This document shows positions 22,169-34,661 of a stretch of DNA of 64,000 nt, one piece after another; within the stretch, counting starts at the first letter, position 1, and every line of letters begins with the position of its first letter. Made by a program: the position numbers and the translations under genes. The notes under the pieces are model-generated. The model searched no databases. It saw only the letters and a list, made by a program, of their open reading frames with translations, and was not told where the DNA came from. Origin of the DNA: Butyriboletus loyo (lineage: Eukaryota > Basidiomycota > Agaricomycetes > Boletales > Boletaceae); NCBI GenBank assembly GCA_038093515.1, contig JBBPSI010000011.1:186001-250000 (forward strand). Direction: 5' to 3'.

Positions 22169-24459
22169 TCACGTTAGTTCATCCAAAGTCATATCGCCAG
22201 GTTCAGGTAGATGCTCCAATATCCTATGCTTGGTTGGACCTTGAGAAGGCGCGTTCAGGCTCTGGTTAGTCAGAGGTGGTCGGGAGACCCGAATGAACAG
22301 CGAACGTGGCTTGCTGTCCATCGGCACCACCGACGACTTGTACAACTCGAGTTCGTGACGCAGATCATCGTTTGACGATGCCAACGTATCCCGTTCGCAC
22401 GTGCACACAAGCAATTGCTGTAAACCGACAAAGACACGTTGAGAAACATTGCTCGGAGAATGAAAACCGTATGAACCTGCTTCGTATCTGCCAGCTCCCT
22501 CCGTATCCGGTCCACGTAGACTATCCTTTGAGCTGGATTGTGATGCCCGAGTATCTCTGCGTTGAATCGACTGAGACGTTCGGCTTCCTCCTCCGCCAAG
22601 TCGTTACGTGCCAAAAGTCCTTCCGTCTGATTCAATAACTTGTAGTATGCGTCTCGGAATCGGGAAGCGTCGGCGAGTTCGACGTTCAAACTGTGGATAC
22701 AATAAGTAATGGATGACAGTCAATCGAAATGCGGACGCACTGCTCCATCTCTGCCTTGAGCGTTTCTTCGGCCGTCTTGCTCATTGAAAGTTGCATAGAA
22801 AGTTTTTGGGCTATATCTCGTTCCTTCTGCAAGACCCCCTTGTGCTGAGATATATGTTCGCCGAGTTGTTTCTCCAGCACATTAATCCTGTCCTGTAGGA
22901 CATCTCGAGATTGGCAAATCTCTGCTAGTGAGACCTGTTCGTTGGCGAGATTGCGGTTTGCCTCCGCTAACTCCGTTTGGAGTCTTTGAAGCTCGACGCT
23001 GGATGCTTCGCGGAGTGCAACATGACTAGCTACTTCCTCTGCCAAAGCGCGGTTTGTAGATTGTTCTTGATGAATGGTGTTCTCCAAAACATCAACTTGC
23101 AACCGCATTTCAACCGCTAGATCACGGTAGAAATTATGGGCTGCACCATGGTACTCGACAAGGGTTGCTAGAGCATGGCCTTGTACAATGTCGAGACAAA
23201 CAGCTACAAGCTCGTTTTCCAAGCTAGAGATATCGTCGGCGCGGCCGCGGGTTTGATCGAGAGCATTCTCCTCGAGTAGTCGAGAATAGAAAGTAACCTC
23301 TTCTTCAGTATTTCGTAGCTGTTCAAAGAGGAGTATGTTCTCCTCCTTGGTCTGATGTATGAGGTGTGCTAGCTCTATTACTTGATCCTCCGAGTTGGCA
23401 AGCTTCCGCTCCAAACGTAATGAGCGAGATTGCAGTGCAAGATGTTCCTCCTTGAGGGTGGCATGCGCCTTGGCGGTTACCGTCGTGGATGCCAGCCGCG
23501 CATATTCTTTTGCCACGCGACTGAGGGCCGTCCTGCACTGTTCCAGCTGAATTAAAAGTTCCTCCTCTCGATCCTGTGCCTCATCCCAGGCCGTTTCCGC
23601 GGCTCGTCGGGCCTCTTCACCATCCTCGCACGCAACGTCGAGTTGCTGCTGCAACCTCGTGGAATCGGCCCATAGTTTCGCGGCTTCTTCATTCGCTCCC
23701 TTCTTGAAATCGTCAAAACAAGACTCGATCATCTCTCGCTTCTTCATCTCCGCTGCCAGCCTCTTCTCCAACTCCGCCACTTTCCGATCACGTTCCTTGA
23801 CTTCCTCGCTCCGCTTCGCCTCCACACTCGAGAGCACCCTCTTGGTATCCCCATTCTCGACTTCTCGCTTCGCAAGCTGACTGCGCTCGTGTTCACACAT
23901 GCACAGCTTGGTACGAAGCTCCCTGATCTCGGTCTGCTCAGTAGAACTCGTCTTTTTTAACTCCTGGACGCGTAGCTCGTACGCATCGTTTTGTTTCCTC
24001 AACCTGTCTAGCTTCTCGGATTGTTCCGTGTTCGTCCTTGTCAAACGAGCGAGTTCAGACTTGTGGCGGTCGAGTTCGACTTGGTGCTATAAAAAAAGAC
24101 ACGGTCAAGAAATTGGATGTTGCATGTGCGCATCAAAGCGGATGGCGTACGTTTTTCTTGTCGTCTGCATGGACTCTTTCCAGATCTTGGATTCGTCTCA
24201 AGAGAACCGCATAGCGGTTGTCCCCTGCGTGTTTTCCGGTAATCGTTGGCGGTTTAGAGTTTCGTGAGGCAGGTCGCGCGGTCGTACTGTGTGTACTGGG
24301 TGCTGTGTTCAAGTCAGAAAAGCTTTTGATTTATGAGATTCATTGTACCTGAGGCTTTGTCGGAAGCTACTACAAACCTTTGATTAATCAAAGGGATTGT
24401 TTCACCATACATTACTTGCCTTTCTCAGAGTTCAATCGTGGACCTTTGTTAAATAGCAT
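22169..24459 (-). CDS. Long coiled-coil protein with HMMR/RHAMM-like C-terminal domain
   Basis: Almost the whole protein is heptad-rich coiled coil (24050-22690: ELRTKLCMCEHERSQLAK, EVKERDRKVAELEKRLAAE and so on). Near the C-terminus is NAEILGHHNPAQRIVYVDRI, which matches the signature of the HMMR C-terminal domain of animal RHAMM (N-x-x-L-x-G-H-x-N-x-x-Q-x-I-x-Y/H-V), the part that targets spindle poles. The N-terminus MLFNKGPRLNSEK also resembles the short 'F.KGPR/PK.P' start of HMMR proteins. Tail ends PEPGDMTLDELT. Start 24459 is linked to the next exon by an intron from 24419 with a GC donor (GCAAGT, 50 or 53 nt). A role at microtubules or spindle poles is inference from the domain only. 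Confidence 0.72.
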
Positions 24460-25450
24460 GTCGTCGTTGTATGGGTACAGGCGAATATTGTAAACGGTAG
24501 CAGTACGGGACTAAAACCAAATACGGCCAAACAAACGCGACACAAAACATCACATGATCGAAATCAGTCGCGTCGAGAGAGGTTCAAATATGTGCATCAT
24601 TTCATCGTATGTAACATCGTAAAAGGTCGTAACGGTCATGCAAACAAAATGGGGAGGGGAACGGTACCGAAACAAGAGTGTCAAGACATAAAATCAAAGG
24701 AAGAAGAGCAGTAATGAAATGTAGGGGAAATGTAAAAGGCCGCATATGCCCTGGCATAGCAGTCTCGCAGTAAATCAAGGGGACGCGGATGTGGGGGGGA
24801 AAATAAATTAAAGGTCACGCAATAAGAAGCTTCTCTGAAAGTCCTGCCAGTGATACATGTCGGATCAGTCGACAGTGGTGCTCGCCGAGCAATGTTCGCA
24901 CCAACCAGGACAGTATGCGAGTAGTCCATAATGCATGTCATAAAGGTGTAATGTGGAGTTTCTTGTATACCTGCATCAAGGAAGAGAACGGAATGTGTGA
25001 TGTCGAAGAGTGAGGAAAGCCACGCAGATACTCCACGTCGTGGATACCCAAATGGACAACCGCAAGTGCGTGAGGGTATGGTGCGTATGTGAGCAGGATG
25101 GATACAGAACGTTAAGAATTATCGACGCATGAGTGTAATGGGTATAATTGAGAATGGAGCTGATTGCAGGAGGTGGATGCGCGAAAATTTGTTGTACAAG
25201 ATGTACACCCTGGTCGACAGAGGATGGCGCGGTAACGGAGAGGATAGGATAGGATAGAGCGACGAGTAGCTGCGTTGACATTGCTTGAGATGCTTGGCAT
25301 CGGGATAGGTGCAGAGCCCTGGTATTTCTCTTATCACGAAAACAAGCGGAACAGTGCATTACAACACAGTAAATTGCGTGTTCGCAAGCAGACTGCTCCG
25401 GGTTCGCCTCCTAGTCCTCTCCAGTACGCACCATTCCGCACGGCCAGTGC
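24460..25450. other. 1-kb intergenic region, no gene seen
   Basis: Upstream of the HMMR-like gene and downstream of the phosphatase. The longest frame (25359-24976, minus) has no recognisable content and is taken as the phosphatase 3' UTR. Confidence 0.45.
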
Positions 25451-27304
25451 TCAAAGTCCGCCGTCAAGGACACCTCGCACATCCCTGACCTCACCAAGAT
25501 CAGTGAGGAAGGGACACAGGTCCGTGAGTTCAGTGTCGTGGGGATCATTAAACCACGAAGAGACAGGAACTGCATTATTAGGGTGGAAGATATATGACGC
25601 CGGGGAATTATCCAGGATGATGGTATCGGCGATAGGGCGTCCTAATTGCGAAAGGTCCTGTAGAGAACTTGAGATACACCCGCAGTCATTGACGATAGTG
25701 CGTACCTTGACATAATTACCCTTGTGGTTGTAACAACTTTCACGAAATAAACGGTGAGAGACGACATGGTGGATGTCGAGTTTGTCCAAGACCGGGTCTG
25801 CGTACTAAACGATGATTGGGTCGACTTGTCGAACTCGCGAGCCGAAAAACAAAACCAACCTTGCTTAGGCTGGCGGTAAACACCACCACCTCGTATATCT
25901 CACCCATCTTCTTCAAAAAGTTGTCGACACCTGGCCGCTTTATGACGTACACGTTATGCCAATGATATTCGATCTCCACTGGCACGACGTAATCTGCATG
26001 TTGTATGGACTACAAGACAGAGGCTGAGCCGAGAGTGAAATGAACGAAATTGGTGTTTATACCTTGAAGCTGCTGTGAACAAGAGTTTCGTCCAAGTCCA
26101 AAACGAGACATTTGCGTCCCGCGTGCTGGGGTGCAATCGGGGGCAGGAGCGGCCGTGGTGTACCGTCCTAAATGGAGGGTCAACTAGATATAGGACAAGC
26201 AGTCGGGGTAACACCTACTGATCCAATTGGGATGCCAGCTCCCCCATTCATTATGAGGGCATCTTCGTCGTCCTCTTCCATGGGCTCTCCTTCCTCTGGT
26301 TCTGGTTCTTCGCTCTCGCCACGACCCTCTTCGTCTGTAAAGCTACCATCGGAATCGGTTGTCGTTGAATGTGAGATGTCCCCGGCATGAGGTTGCGCGC
26401 CAGCCGAAGACGCGTGTGATGTATCTGAACGCGGGATGGGTTGTGGGGAGAAAATATCCGAGCCAGTTGAGCCAGGTGGCTGTACTGCACCACTTGTGAG
26501 ACCCTCGGTTTCTGAGATGGGTAACAACACTTTGGTTGGCGTTGGAGGGACGACGACTTCAACATTCTGGTTGGTTGTTGGGGATGGGTCCTTGGGAACC
26601 GAAATAGGTGGCAGAGCAACCTTTTCCCGTTCCTTCTCCTGGGACTCACCCTCAGACCGCTGTTTCTCATTTGGTACTGGGGGATCTGCCGGATTGCTGG
26701 TGCTCGAACCTTGATGAGGATGTGTTATATCGGTGACGTCGATGTCGACGGCATGGGCCCGGTCGCTGGGTGCGACACATGGTACAAGTTTGCGGACAAG
26801 TTTTGAAATAAAAGAAGCCTTCTTGGGGGAATGTTGTGAGCCACCCTTGGACTTGTTCACCTCTTTCGAGGGAGCACGTACAGGAGGGCTTTTGTCAGGG
26901 ACAGTGCCTGTGGAAGTGGGAGGCTTGGGGGCCTTTGACTTGCGGGAGAACCTGCGACTGGTGTTGCTGGATGTTGTGGCGGAAGATCCAGTTGGGGTGG
27001 TATTCGGTTGAGTGGTGGAGGTGGCGGCAAGAGAACTCTTGTCCCTGTCTTTCTCTGCATGGCGCGTGCTGTCACGCTCGTCTGGGGAAACGAAGGTAGA
27101 GACGGTGATGGACGGGTTCTGTGTGTTGTCCTTGTCTACTTCGGTGGATGAGGTAGGCGTGAGGTCGTGCACCTGCGCACCGGGTTCGACGTGGGGTGCC
27201 CCGTTCCCGTTTACGGATGTCTGAGGCAGAGAGACGGAAGCATCGTTGCGCTTCTCGGTCACCAAATCTTCCGAGGGAGACGAAGAGGCTTGAGGAGTTG
27301 CCAT
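25451..27304 (-). CDS. Psr1/SCP-type phosphatase (FCP1/CTD-like HAD domain)
   Basis: Protein serine/threonine phosphatase. In yeast Psr1/Psr2 sit at the plasma membrane and act with Whi2 in salt-stress signalling. The N-terminal ~370 residues are Ser/Thr/Pro-rich and disordered, with a basic patch ([14 protein letters not shown]). The catalytic domain is C-terminal: [17 protein letters not shown] (DxDxT, about 26115-26070), then [47 protein letters not shown], and [17 protein letters not shown] with the metal-binding Asp pair. Ends in [16 protein letters not shown]. About five introns, including ones near 26170, 26050, 25860 and 25700. Psr1 yeast proteins carry N-terminal palmitoylated cysteines; I do not see an obvious Cys pair at this start. 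Confidence 0.92.
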
Positions 27305-27605
27305 GGGGTGTGCCGACGTCGAAAACGAGGAGAAAAAAGTGGAAGAAAAGGAAGAGAAGACGAGCGAGGCTGCAGGGGGTGTTGCGGGGTGTTGTGTGGG
27401 GTATTTGTGGGTATGGGAGAGGAGGGGGAAAGAAAAGGGGATGGGGTGGATGGAGGAGGAGAGGCGGAGGACGTGAAGAGGTGGTCAAGTTTTTGTACGT
27501 GATCTTGTCTTCACACGCGGCCGTCCAACGTGCAAACAATGTGGTTGCGGTGATGGTGCTCGACATTCACAAAAAAAATGTACACGACAATATTACATCT
27601 CCTTC

Positions 27606-29022
27606 TCACTCCTCCCCCATCTCGAACAAATAATTTGCTGCTAGCTCCTCGTTCTTGTCGCATGCAAAATATGCCTGAATCGCCGCCTGCCGAGAGAATC
27701 CGAGCGCTTGAAGCTGCATCGCCGCATCAGCATTCGTCCTTTTTTTTTCCATGTCTCCCAACTCACCCGCTCAATGGCTGCTTGTTCCTCCGGCGTAACG
27801 TTCACAACTTGCACCCCCGGAAGTCCCTCTCCTGCATCCTCGCTCCCTTCGCCACTCTCTTCGAACATATTTAATAGCGCCTCTGGATTTGCTGAAAGTA
27901 TTTGCGCAAGTTGAGGATTCCCTGCAGCAAGCTGCTGGATAAGTGGCTGAATGAGCGTAGGGTTCTGCGACACCAGCTCCCTTAATTGGGCGATCTGATT
28001 GTTGTCTCGGAGTGCTGACAGGTCTGGACCACCCACACCTCCACCCGGGCCAGCACCTGCACCGAGCCCACCGCCTCCCTGCTGTTGCTGTTGCCGTTGC
28101 TGCGCGAGCTGAAACAAGAAAAGGTGATGAAAAAAAAACGCAAACCAAGAGGCTGCGGGCATACCTGAAACAGGTTTTGAGGCTGACCTGTTGCTGCTGC
28201 TGCTGCAGTGGCAGGGGGAGGAAGAGGGGCCTGTTGAGCTGGGGCGTTAGACAGCGCAGGTTCCTGCTCAAGATTAAGATGCTGAGGAATACCCTGTTGC
28301 CACACGATTGAGATTCAGGCCTGTCTGTACATACAGCCACTCACGTTGAGCAAGTATTCAACAGCACGGTCGGCATTGTTGAAACTCGCCCTCAGGGCGC
28401 GTACAACTTGGTCACGCTCAAAACCCATCAGCATGATGTTCTGTATCGAACTTTGGAGTGCATCTCCAGCGAGAAAGTTGTCCGTGACGAGTGTTGTCTG
28501 GGCGGCAGAAGCAGGCGCAGATACGGGCGCAGGGGGCGGAGCAACTTCGGGTGCTGTTGGTACAGCAGGTCGTGCAGGTGGGGGTGGAACGGCGAGTACA
28601 GCAGATGTAGATGAAGTGGTGTCAGGCATGGTAAAATTTGGTTTAGGCTAGGATTTAAAAGGAGGTGAGATCGATTGCACTGACAATGGGGTCATCGATA
28701 CCTTTGCTACCATGAGGACCAAAAAGTCCTTTTCCTTGATCTCGCATGATGCCACAGTCTTGGAATCAGGGAGTATTCTACCTGATCGCCAGTCGGATAA
28801 GTGACACAGGGATCAACAGAGATGAGCATACATACCAGCATAGATCAGCTTTTGATCCTCGACGGGGTGGTTATGGGCTTGGAAGATCTTTTCCTTGAGT
28901 GTTCCAATGGTGTCTTCACCATCGGCGTCGATCTAAGAGCGTTTTGGGACACGACATCGGACTCGGCTGGTCGTACACACCTGGAAGACCTTTTGCTGCA
29001 CTGTTTTTATTGTTATCTTCAT
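27606..29022 (-). CDS. RAD23: RAD23 UV-excision repair / proteasome shuttle protein
   Basis: Shuttle that binds ubiquitinated proteins and the proteasome, and stabilises the XPC/Rad4 damage sensor. The N-terminal UBL is rebuilt from three exons: [14 protein letters not shown], then [17 protein letters not shown] with [12 protein letters not shown], then [18 protein letters not shown]. After a Pro/Ala linker, UBA1 reads [21 protein letters not shown] Gln/Gly-rich stretch precedes the XPC-binding domain ([39 protein letters not shown]). UBA2 at the end reads [20 protein letters not shown] and closes on FEMGEE. All four Rad23 modules are present. Divergent from the LRR gene with ~190 bp between starts. 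Confidence 0.96.
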
Positions 29023-29167
29023 TATGGACCAGGAGCAAACGCGTAACACCAATCGTACGTGACAGTATGTGTAATCATAGTCACAACTGTCACGTCACAC
29101 AAGACAGGGGTGTCGAGGGTACTGGTCGGCATGCGGTAGAGGGGCAGGAGCGGCGCGGCGAACGAGC

Positions 29168-29205
29168 TCGACGACGACACCGACAGTGACGACGACGACG
29201 ACGAC
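29168..29205. repeat. Interrupted (GAC)n microsatellite
   Basis: GAC/ACG triplets in two runs (29168-29178 and 29188-29205) in the leader of the LRR gene. If translated in the LRR frame from ATG 29186 it would add MTTTTTTRA, so it affects the start choice. Confidence 0.8.
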
Positions 29206-29212
29206 TCGCGCG

Positions 29213-31156
29213 ATGGAGCCAATCCACGGCGACGAGTATCTACGCAGAATTGCTGCGTTTATCAGACTAAACGAGAAGGGTCTTGCAGAGGCCGGTTTCC
29301 AACGTCGTCGCGGTCACCGTACCACTACCCCTCAGCCCTCCGCCTTCAACCCTGTTGGCTGGTTCATGCCCACCAGCGTCCACGAACCACCTTCACCCCG
29401 CCCTGTAACTTTTGCCATTGACACCCACCGTCTCTTTTACGTCCTCATGCGCATCGAGTCTCTCGGCATCGATGTCGGCTCCCTCGACGTAACCGTCGAG
29501 AACCCCTCCAAGCCAATGCATTATACACACATCGACATTGGCTCAGCCCTCGACAAATCCGAAACCCTTTCTCTTTCCTCTTTCCGTTCCTCACTATCCG
29601 CCGTCTCCGGTCTCTCTATGGGCACCGGCTGGTGGGGCAGACCTGAGCAGCAGAGCATCGATGCTGAACTTAGATACATTTATAGTAGCTTCACCAAGAT
29701 CCCTGTTCTTCTACTCAAGGCACCTGGACCCAAAGTTATTTTCGAACTTAAAGACGATCCTCCGAACCGGAGTGCCCTCCCGCTTGACGCATTCAAGAAC
29801 CTCCGCTCGCTCGAGACCGTCGATATTGATCCCCGCGCATTGCTTGGTTGGGATAGGCTCGCGGAATCCCTTCGTAGCTTGACTATCAAGCGGAGTGGAC
29901 TTGAGGACGTTGCCGACATATTTATCGGAGCAGTACTTGACGACCAGGCGCGCAGGGACGGATCACTCAAGGACCAGAGGTCGAGACAGATCCCTCGCAG
30001 ACAACGCTCTTGGCAGAATACACCACTGCCTGCCTCCGTTCCCGAGGGCGATGAGGAAGCGGCAGCTATCCGAGATCATCCCGTACTGCCTTGCACCTCT
30101 TCGGCCCTCTCTCCTTACAAATGGGGGCTCCTTAAACACCTGTCCCTCACAGACAATGCCCTCACGTTCTTGCCAGCAGACACATTCCCATACCTCGTTT
30201 CCATGACGCACCTTGATCTATCTTCAAATCTGCTTGTCTCTGTGCCGCATGGCCTCTCGGTCCTTCATAATCTTGTTTCGCTCAATCTCTCTGACAATAT
30301 GATCGATTCTGTTCTGGGAATCTATACCCACCTCGGACAGGTTCTCTGCTTGAATCTTTCCGGTAATCGTCTTGAGTCCATCTGCGGTCTCGAACGCCTC
30401 ATGGCGCTTGAGCGGGTAGACCTCCGCTTCAATCACATTGATGAGAGTGCCGAGGTTGGTCGTCTTGCGACACTCCCAAACATCGGGGAGGTGTGGATAG
30501 AGGGAAACCCGCTGACGGATATAGAGGACAACTACCGCATTGCATGCCTCGACTTCTTTCACAAAGAGGGGAAAACCATCTCTTTGGATGGCAGTGCGCC
30601 GACGTTCTACGAGAGGAGGGGGCTTACGCCCGTTGCGCAGGAGCAGACGAATTCTGCGAAAGACATACCAACACCAGCATCCCCTCCTATCGTTCCGATC
30701 GGGCTAGCGAAGTCGAAGGGAAACCATGGCATGGCAACGGAGGCTGTGACGGCACCCGAGACGGTACTGCCAGTGTCGCCGTCAGCGGGCTCACAGACGT
30801 CGGTTACTATTTCAGGCAGACCGAAGAAACGCAAAGCGAAACGTATTGTCGATCTGAACGGCGGAGAGCAGCATGTGTTTTCGCCGGGCTCTCGGTCGAT
30901 GGCGTTGCCATCTGTTGCTGCATTGGCGACGCCGCGCTCGCCGTCTACATCGCCGCAGAGATCGAGCCCGCTTTCGGCAGACGGACGATCGTATTTGGTG
31001 TTTGAGCCACCTGACAGCTCTGTGGGTGCGGGCGGGGACGGTGGAATGAGGGAGGCGGAGCTGTACCGGGCACGGATTGAGGCGTTGCGGACGGACATGG
31101 GAGATGGATGGTTGAAGGTGTTTAGCCAGAGCCAGGTTGAGGATAATACGCGATAG
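29213..31156 (+). CDS. Leucine-rich-repeat protein (unnamed)
   Basis: Single open frame of ~647 aa, unusual here in having no intron. Residues 1-230 form a non-LRR domain (FAIDTHRLFYVLMRIESLG, LLLKAPGPKVIFELKDD). From about 30120 come SDS22-type leucine-rich repeats: LSLTDNALTFLPADTFPYL, LDLSSNLLVSVPHGLSVL, LNLSDNMIDSVLGIYTHL, LNLSGNRLESICGLERL, VDLRFNHIDESAEVGRL, capped by WIEGNPLTDIEDNYRIAC. The C-terminus is Ser/Pro-rich with a basic KKRKAKRIVDL patch. The cap and repeat type recall nischarin or the LKB1-interacting protein STK11IP, scaffolds for kinases, but I cannot assign orthology. Start at MEPIHGDEYLRRI (29213) rather than the in-repeat ATG at 29186. Confidence 0.82.
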   Translation: MEPIHGDEYLRRIAAFIRLNEKGLAEAGFQRRRGHRTTTPQPSAFNPVGWFMPTSVHEPPSPRPVTFAIDTHRLFYVLMRIESLGIDVGSLDVTVENPSKPMHYTHIDIGSALDKSETLSLSSFRSSLSAVSGLSMGTGWWGRPEQQSIDAELRYIYSSFTKIPVLLLKAPGPKVIFELKDDPPNRSALPLDAFKNLRSLETVDIDPRALLGWDRLAESLRSLTIKRSGLEDVADIFIGAVLDDQARRDGSLKDQRSRQIPRRQRSWQNTPLPASVPEGDEEAAAIRDHPVLPCTSSALSPYKWGLLKHLSLTDNALTFLPADTFPYLVSMTHLDLSSNLLVSVPHGLSVLHNLVSLNLSDNMIDSVLGIYTHLGQVLCLNLSGNRLESICGLERLMALERVDLRFNHIDESAEVGRLATLPNIGEVWIEGNPLTDIEDNYRIACLDFFHKEGKTISLDGSAPTFYERRGLTPVAQEQTNSAKDIPTPASPPIVPIGLAKSKGNHGMATEAVTAPETVLPVSPSAGSQTSVTISGRPKKRKAKRIVDLNGGEQHVFSPGSRSMALPSVAALATPRSPSTSPQRSSPLSADGRSYLVFEPPDSSVGAGGDGGMREAELYRARIEALRTDMGDGWLKVFSQSQVEDNTR

Positions 31157-31320
31157 TAGTAGTATGATGGGTGACTGGGGTCCCAGGAGGGTGTATGTCT
31201 TCGACGACTTTGTTGAATTCTCACACCAATCCCGTTTCCAGCCAAGTTGCTTGTGGCATTATCCTCGCCTTCGTCGCTCTTTACTCCACCACACATCTCT
31301 CTCTTCTTTCTCTTTCTACC

Positions 31321-32128
<808 letters not shown>

Positions 32129-32650
32129 ACATGCACGTCTAATGTCTTTCTTCGTGTTGCTCGTCTTCTCATCTAGTTTATAGAAGTCTTAATTCTGTCT
32201 CTCAGTCTCGTCGATACCCATGTTATGCTATTTCTCTCACGGCCTGCGACGACCCGTTTCTTGCACGCACGACAGACTATCTGATTCTCGTCATGTCCTT
32301 CCATACACAGATTTCATCATTTGTCTTGCGCAGTTCACCATGTGCAGCGAGGACGCTCTTCCCTATTTGATTGTTTCATCAAAATTCTGGTACACCACTT
32401 TCCTCAGCCGTAGTTTTATTTCTTCCATCTCGATGTTGGCTATTCTTCTCCCAGTCATTTAATGATCTCCCTCGTGAATTTGTGACACATGACGTTAAAT
32501 ATCGTGGACATCATCATTTAGAGTCTATCGTCTACTATGCGAGTCATCAACCTGCTATTGGATAAGGAGCAGGCACCTGGGAAGTTGTGACTAACCTCGC
32601 ACTCGCTCCTGCCCGCATAGATCCGTCCTTGACGTCCAACAACCATCCCA
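32129..32650. other. Intergenic, no gene seen
   Basis: T-rich ARF6 3' flank and the promoter of the cysteine synthase gene. No feature recognised. Confidence 0.5.
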
Positions 32651-34056
32651 ATGCTCTCGTTCCTTCGCGCAAGCAGACTCGCTCACTCACATGAGCTTCA
32701 GGTCGGCAGGAGGGGGTTCGGGTCCGCTGTCCAAGGCTTCACCGATGCCGTGGGAAACACACCTCTAGTGAGACTAATACTGTCGGGGCATCATCAAAGT
32801 ACTCTGACGAGACTTCACACACAGATATATCTTAAATCAATATCTGAACAGACTGGATGTAACATACTCGGCAAGGCGGATTTTCAGAATCCTGGCGGGA
32901 GCATCAAGGACCGTGCCGCTGTTGGCATCGTTCTGGATGCAGAGGAAAAGGGCCGGTGAGCGTATGCCCAACTTTTAGTTCGCAAGGATCGGAGGGACTG
33001 ATGGGTGTATGTGTATCCGATGCTTCAGCATACGACCCGGTGGAACGATCGTCGAAGGAACCGCTGGGAACACTGGCATTGGTTTGGCTCATGTGTGTCG
33101 AGCCAGGGGCTACAAATGCGTGATATTCATGCCCAACACTCAGGTGAGCCTGTGACTCGCGTCCATCACTAGGACGTGCACATTGACGCTATCAACCGTC
33201 ATCTATTAGAGTCAAGAGAAGATTGACCTCTTGCGCATGCTCGGCGCAGAGGTATACCCCGTTCCCGCGGTCCCTTTTGAGAACCCACAGAACTACAACC
33301 ACCAGGCTCGAGCGTATGCTGATAAATTGGAGAACGCGATATGGACTGACCAGTTTGACAATACCTCGAACGCTCACGCACACTATCTCACGACCGGTCC
33401 TGAGATTTGGGCGCAAACGCAAGGTACAATCGATGCGTTCGTGTGTGCAACAGGTACCGGTGGGACGCTAGCTGGTGTGGGAAAGTATCTGAAGGAGAAG
33501 AGCGATGGGAAGACCCAAGTGTGGCTTGCGGATCCTCCAGGGAGCATTTTGCATGCCTACGTGTCGAGCGGTGGGAAACTCGTCGAGCGCACGGGCAGCT
33601 CAATCACTGAAGGTCCGCCTGTCCCCCATTGACGAGTGTCGGAGTCGTCATGCTGAAGCCTGTGATTCTGCAGGCATTGGTCAGGGCCGTGTCACGGACA
33701 ATTTGGCGACCTTTATCAATGACGTGGACGGATCGCTCACGATTTCGGATGAAAAGTCGATAGTGATGTTGTACCAACTTTTGGACACTGAAGGTTTATA
33801 CCTTGGCGCAAGCTCGGCTCTGAACGTCGTTGCCGCCGTGGAGCTTGCCCAAAAAGTCGACAAGGGTACGTTCGATGACTTCTCTTCAGAGACATGACTA
33901 ACACGGGGATGATCGTCAGGATCGACCGTCGTCACCGTCTTGTGCGACGGCGCATACCGTTACCAGAGCCGGCTCTTCTCCAAGCAATGGTTGCGGTCCA
34001 AGGAATTGTACGACGTTATACCAGAACACTTGAAAAAATATGCCGTCTTGGACTAG
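32651..34056 (+). CDS. PLP-dependent cysteine synthase homologue (Cys12/YGR012W type)
   Basis: Fold-type II PLP enzyme of the O-acetylserine sulfhydrylase family. N-terminus [20 protein letters not shown] looks like a mitochondrial presequence, then [16 protein letters not shown] lysine in [18 protein letters not shown]; asparagine loop in [20 protein letters not shown]; phosphate-binding glycines in [18 protein letters not shown]; ends [20 protein letters not shown] and KKYAVLD. About six introns. The longer C-terminal half ([45 protein letters not shown]) is that of the 'cysteine synthase 2' subgroup, whose physiological role in fungi is uncertain; one would not assume it is the main cysteine-making enzyme. 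Intron junctions near 32775-32825 are approximate. Confidence 0.9.
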
Positions 34057-34492
34057 TATATTGTGTCATTCTGTTGCTGGTATTTGACACATGTATTTCG
34101 CCATGATGCGACTCGTATAGGGATCATTGCGAAGATGGTGACGACAAGGAACTCTCCAAATGTGATATATCCTCTTTCTTCTCATGAGCAGCTGCCCTTG
34201 TGAGGAAGCCTTTTTTCGAACGTCTGAGAAGTGTACGGCACCCTCGTCTGCAGATAACCCGTTGATCTCCTCCAGAGAAGGTCATTTGGTCTGAAACTGC
34301 GTAGTCCGATCTTTGGCTGGCTCGTATCCACGATTTTGCCTCTGAAAACCACCACCAGCATCACCGTGATCCCGATGGACATCACTTATCTTTCCCAACA
34401 CCACAGGCCTTGCCTCGAGGAAAATGACCATACTCAAGAAGGTACTGATCATCGAGAATGCCATGCCCTGCGATATGGCGGAACATTATGAC
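34057..34492. other. Flank of inverted-repeat insertion; no supported gene
   Basis: Contains the cysteine synthase 3' end and a short minus-strand frame (34464-34282, MAFSMISTFLSMVIFLEAR...) that I cannot support as a gene. Confidence 0.4.
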
Positions 34493-34589
34493 GGAACATC
34501 TGCACATATATTCCCACCTCAAATATTTCGTCTGATTGCAGTTTATTATCACCCACTGTGCTGTGCTTCATGCAATTCACAACCACACA
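34493..34589 (+). repeat. Left arm of ~1.1-kb inverted-repeat element
   Basis: 97-nt arm beginning GGAACATCTGCACATATATT. It matches the reverse complement of 35528-35624 at 89 of 97 positions with no gap. Compared with the right arm it has lost six CpGs to TpG or CpA. Confidence 0.92.
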
Positions 34590-34661
34590 ATTTCTTGCAA
34601 TATGAGTAGAAAGAATATTATAATACACATCACATGTATGTAGTCAAAGTTACACCAACCG

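Noticed and set aside
24976..25359. 127-aa minus frame upstream of the HMMR-like gene
   Set aside because: Low-complexity His/Thr/Ser content, no homology, lies in the likely 3' UTR of the Psr1-like gene.
34282..34464. Minus-strand 60-aa frame with hydrophobic start next to the inverted repeat
   Set aside because: Too short, no recognisable homology, no clear splice continuation; it might be a remnant of a disrupted gene but I cannot support it.
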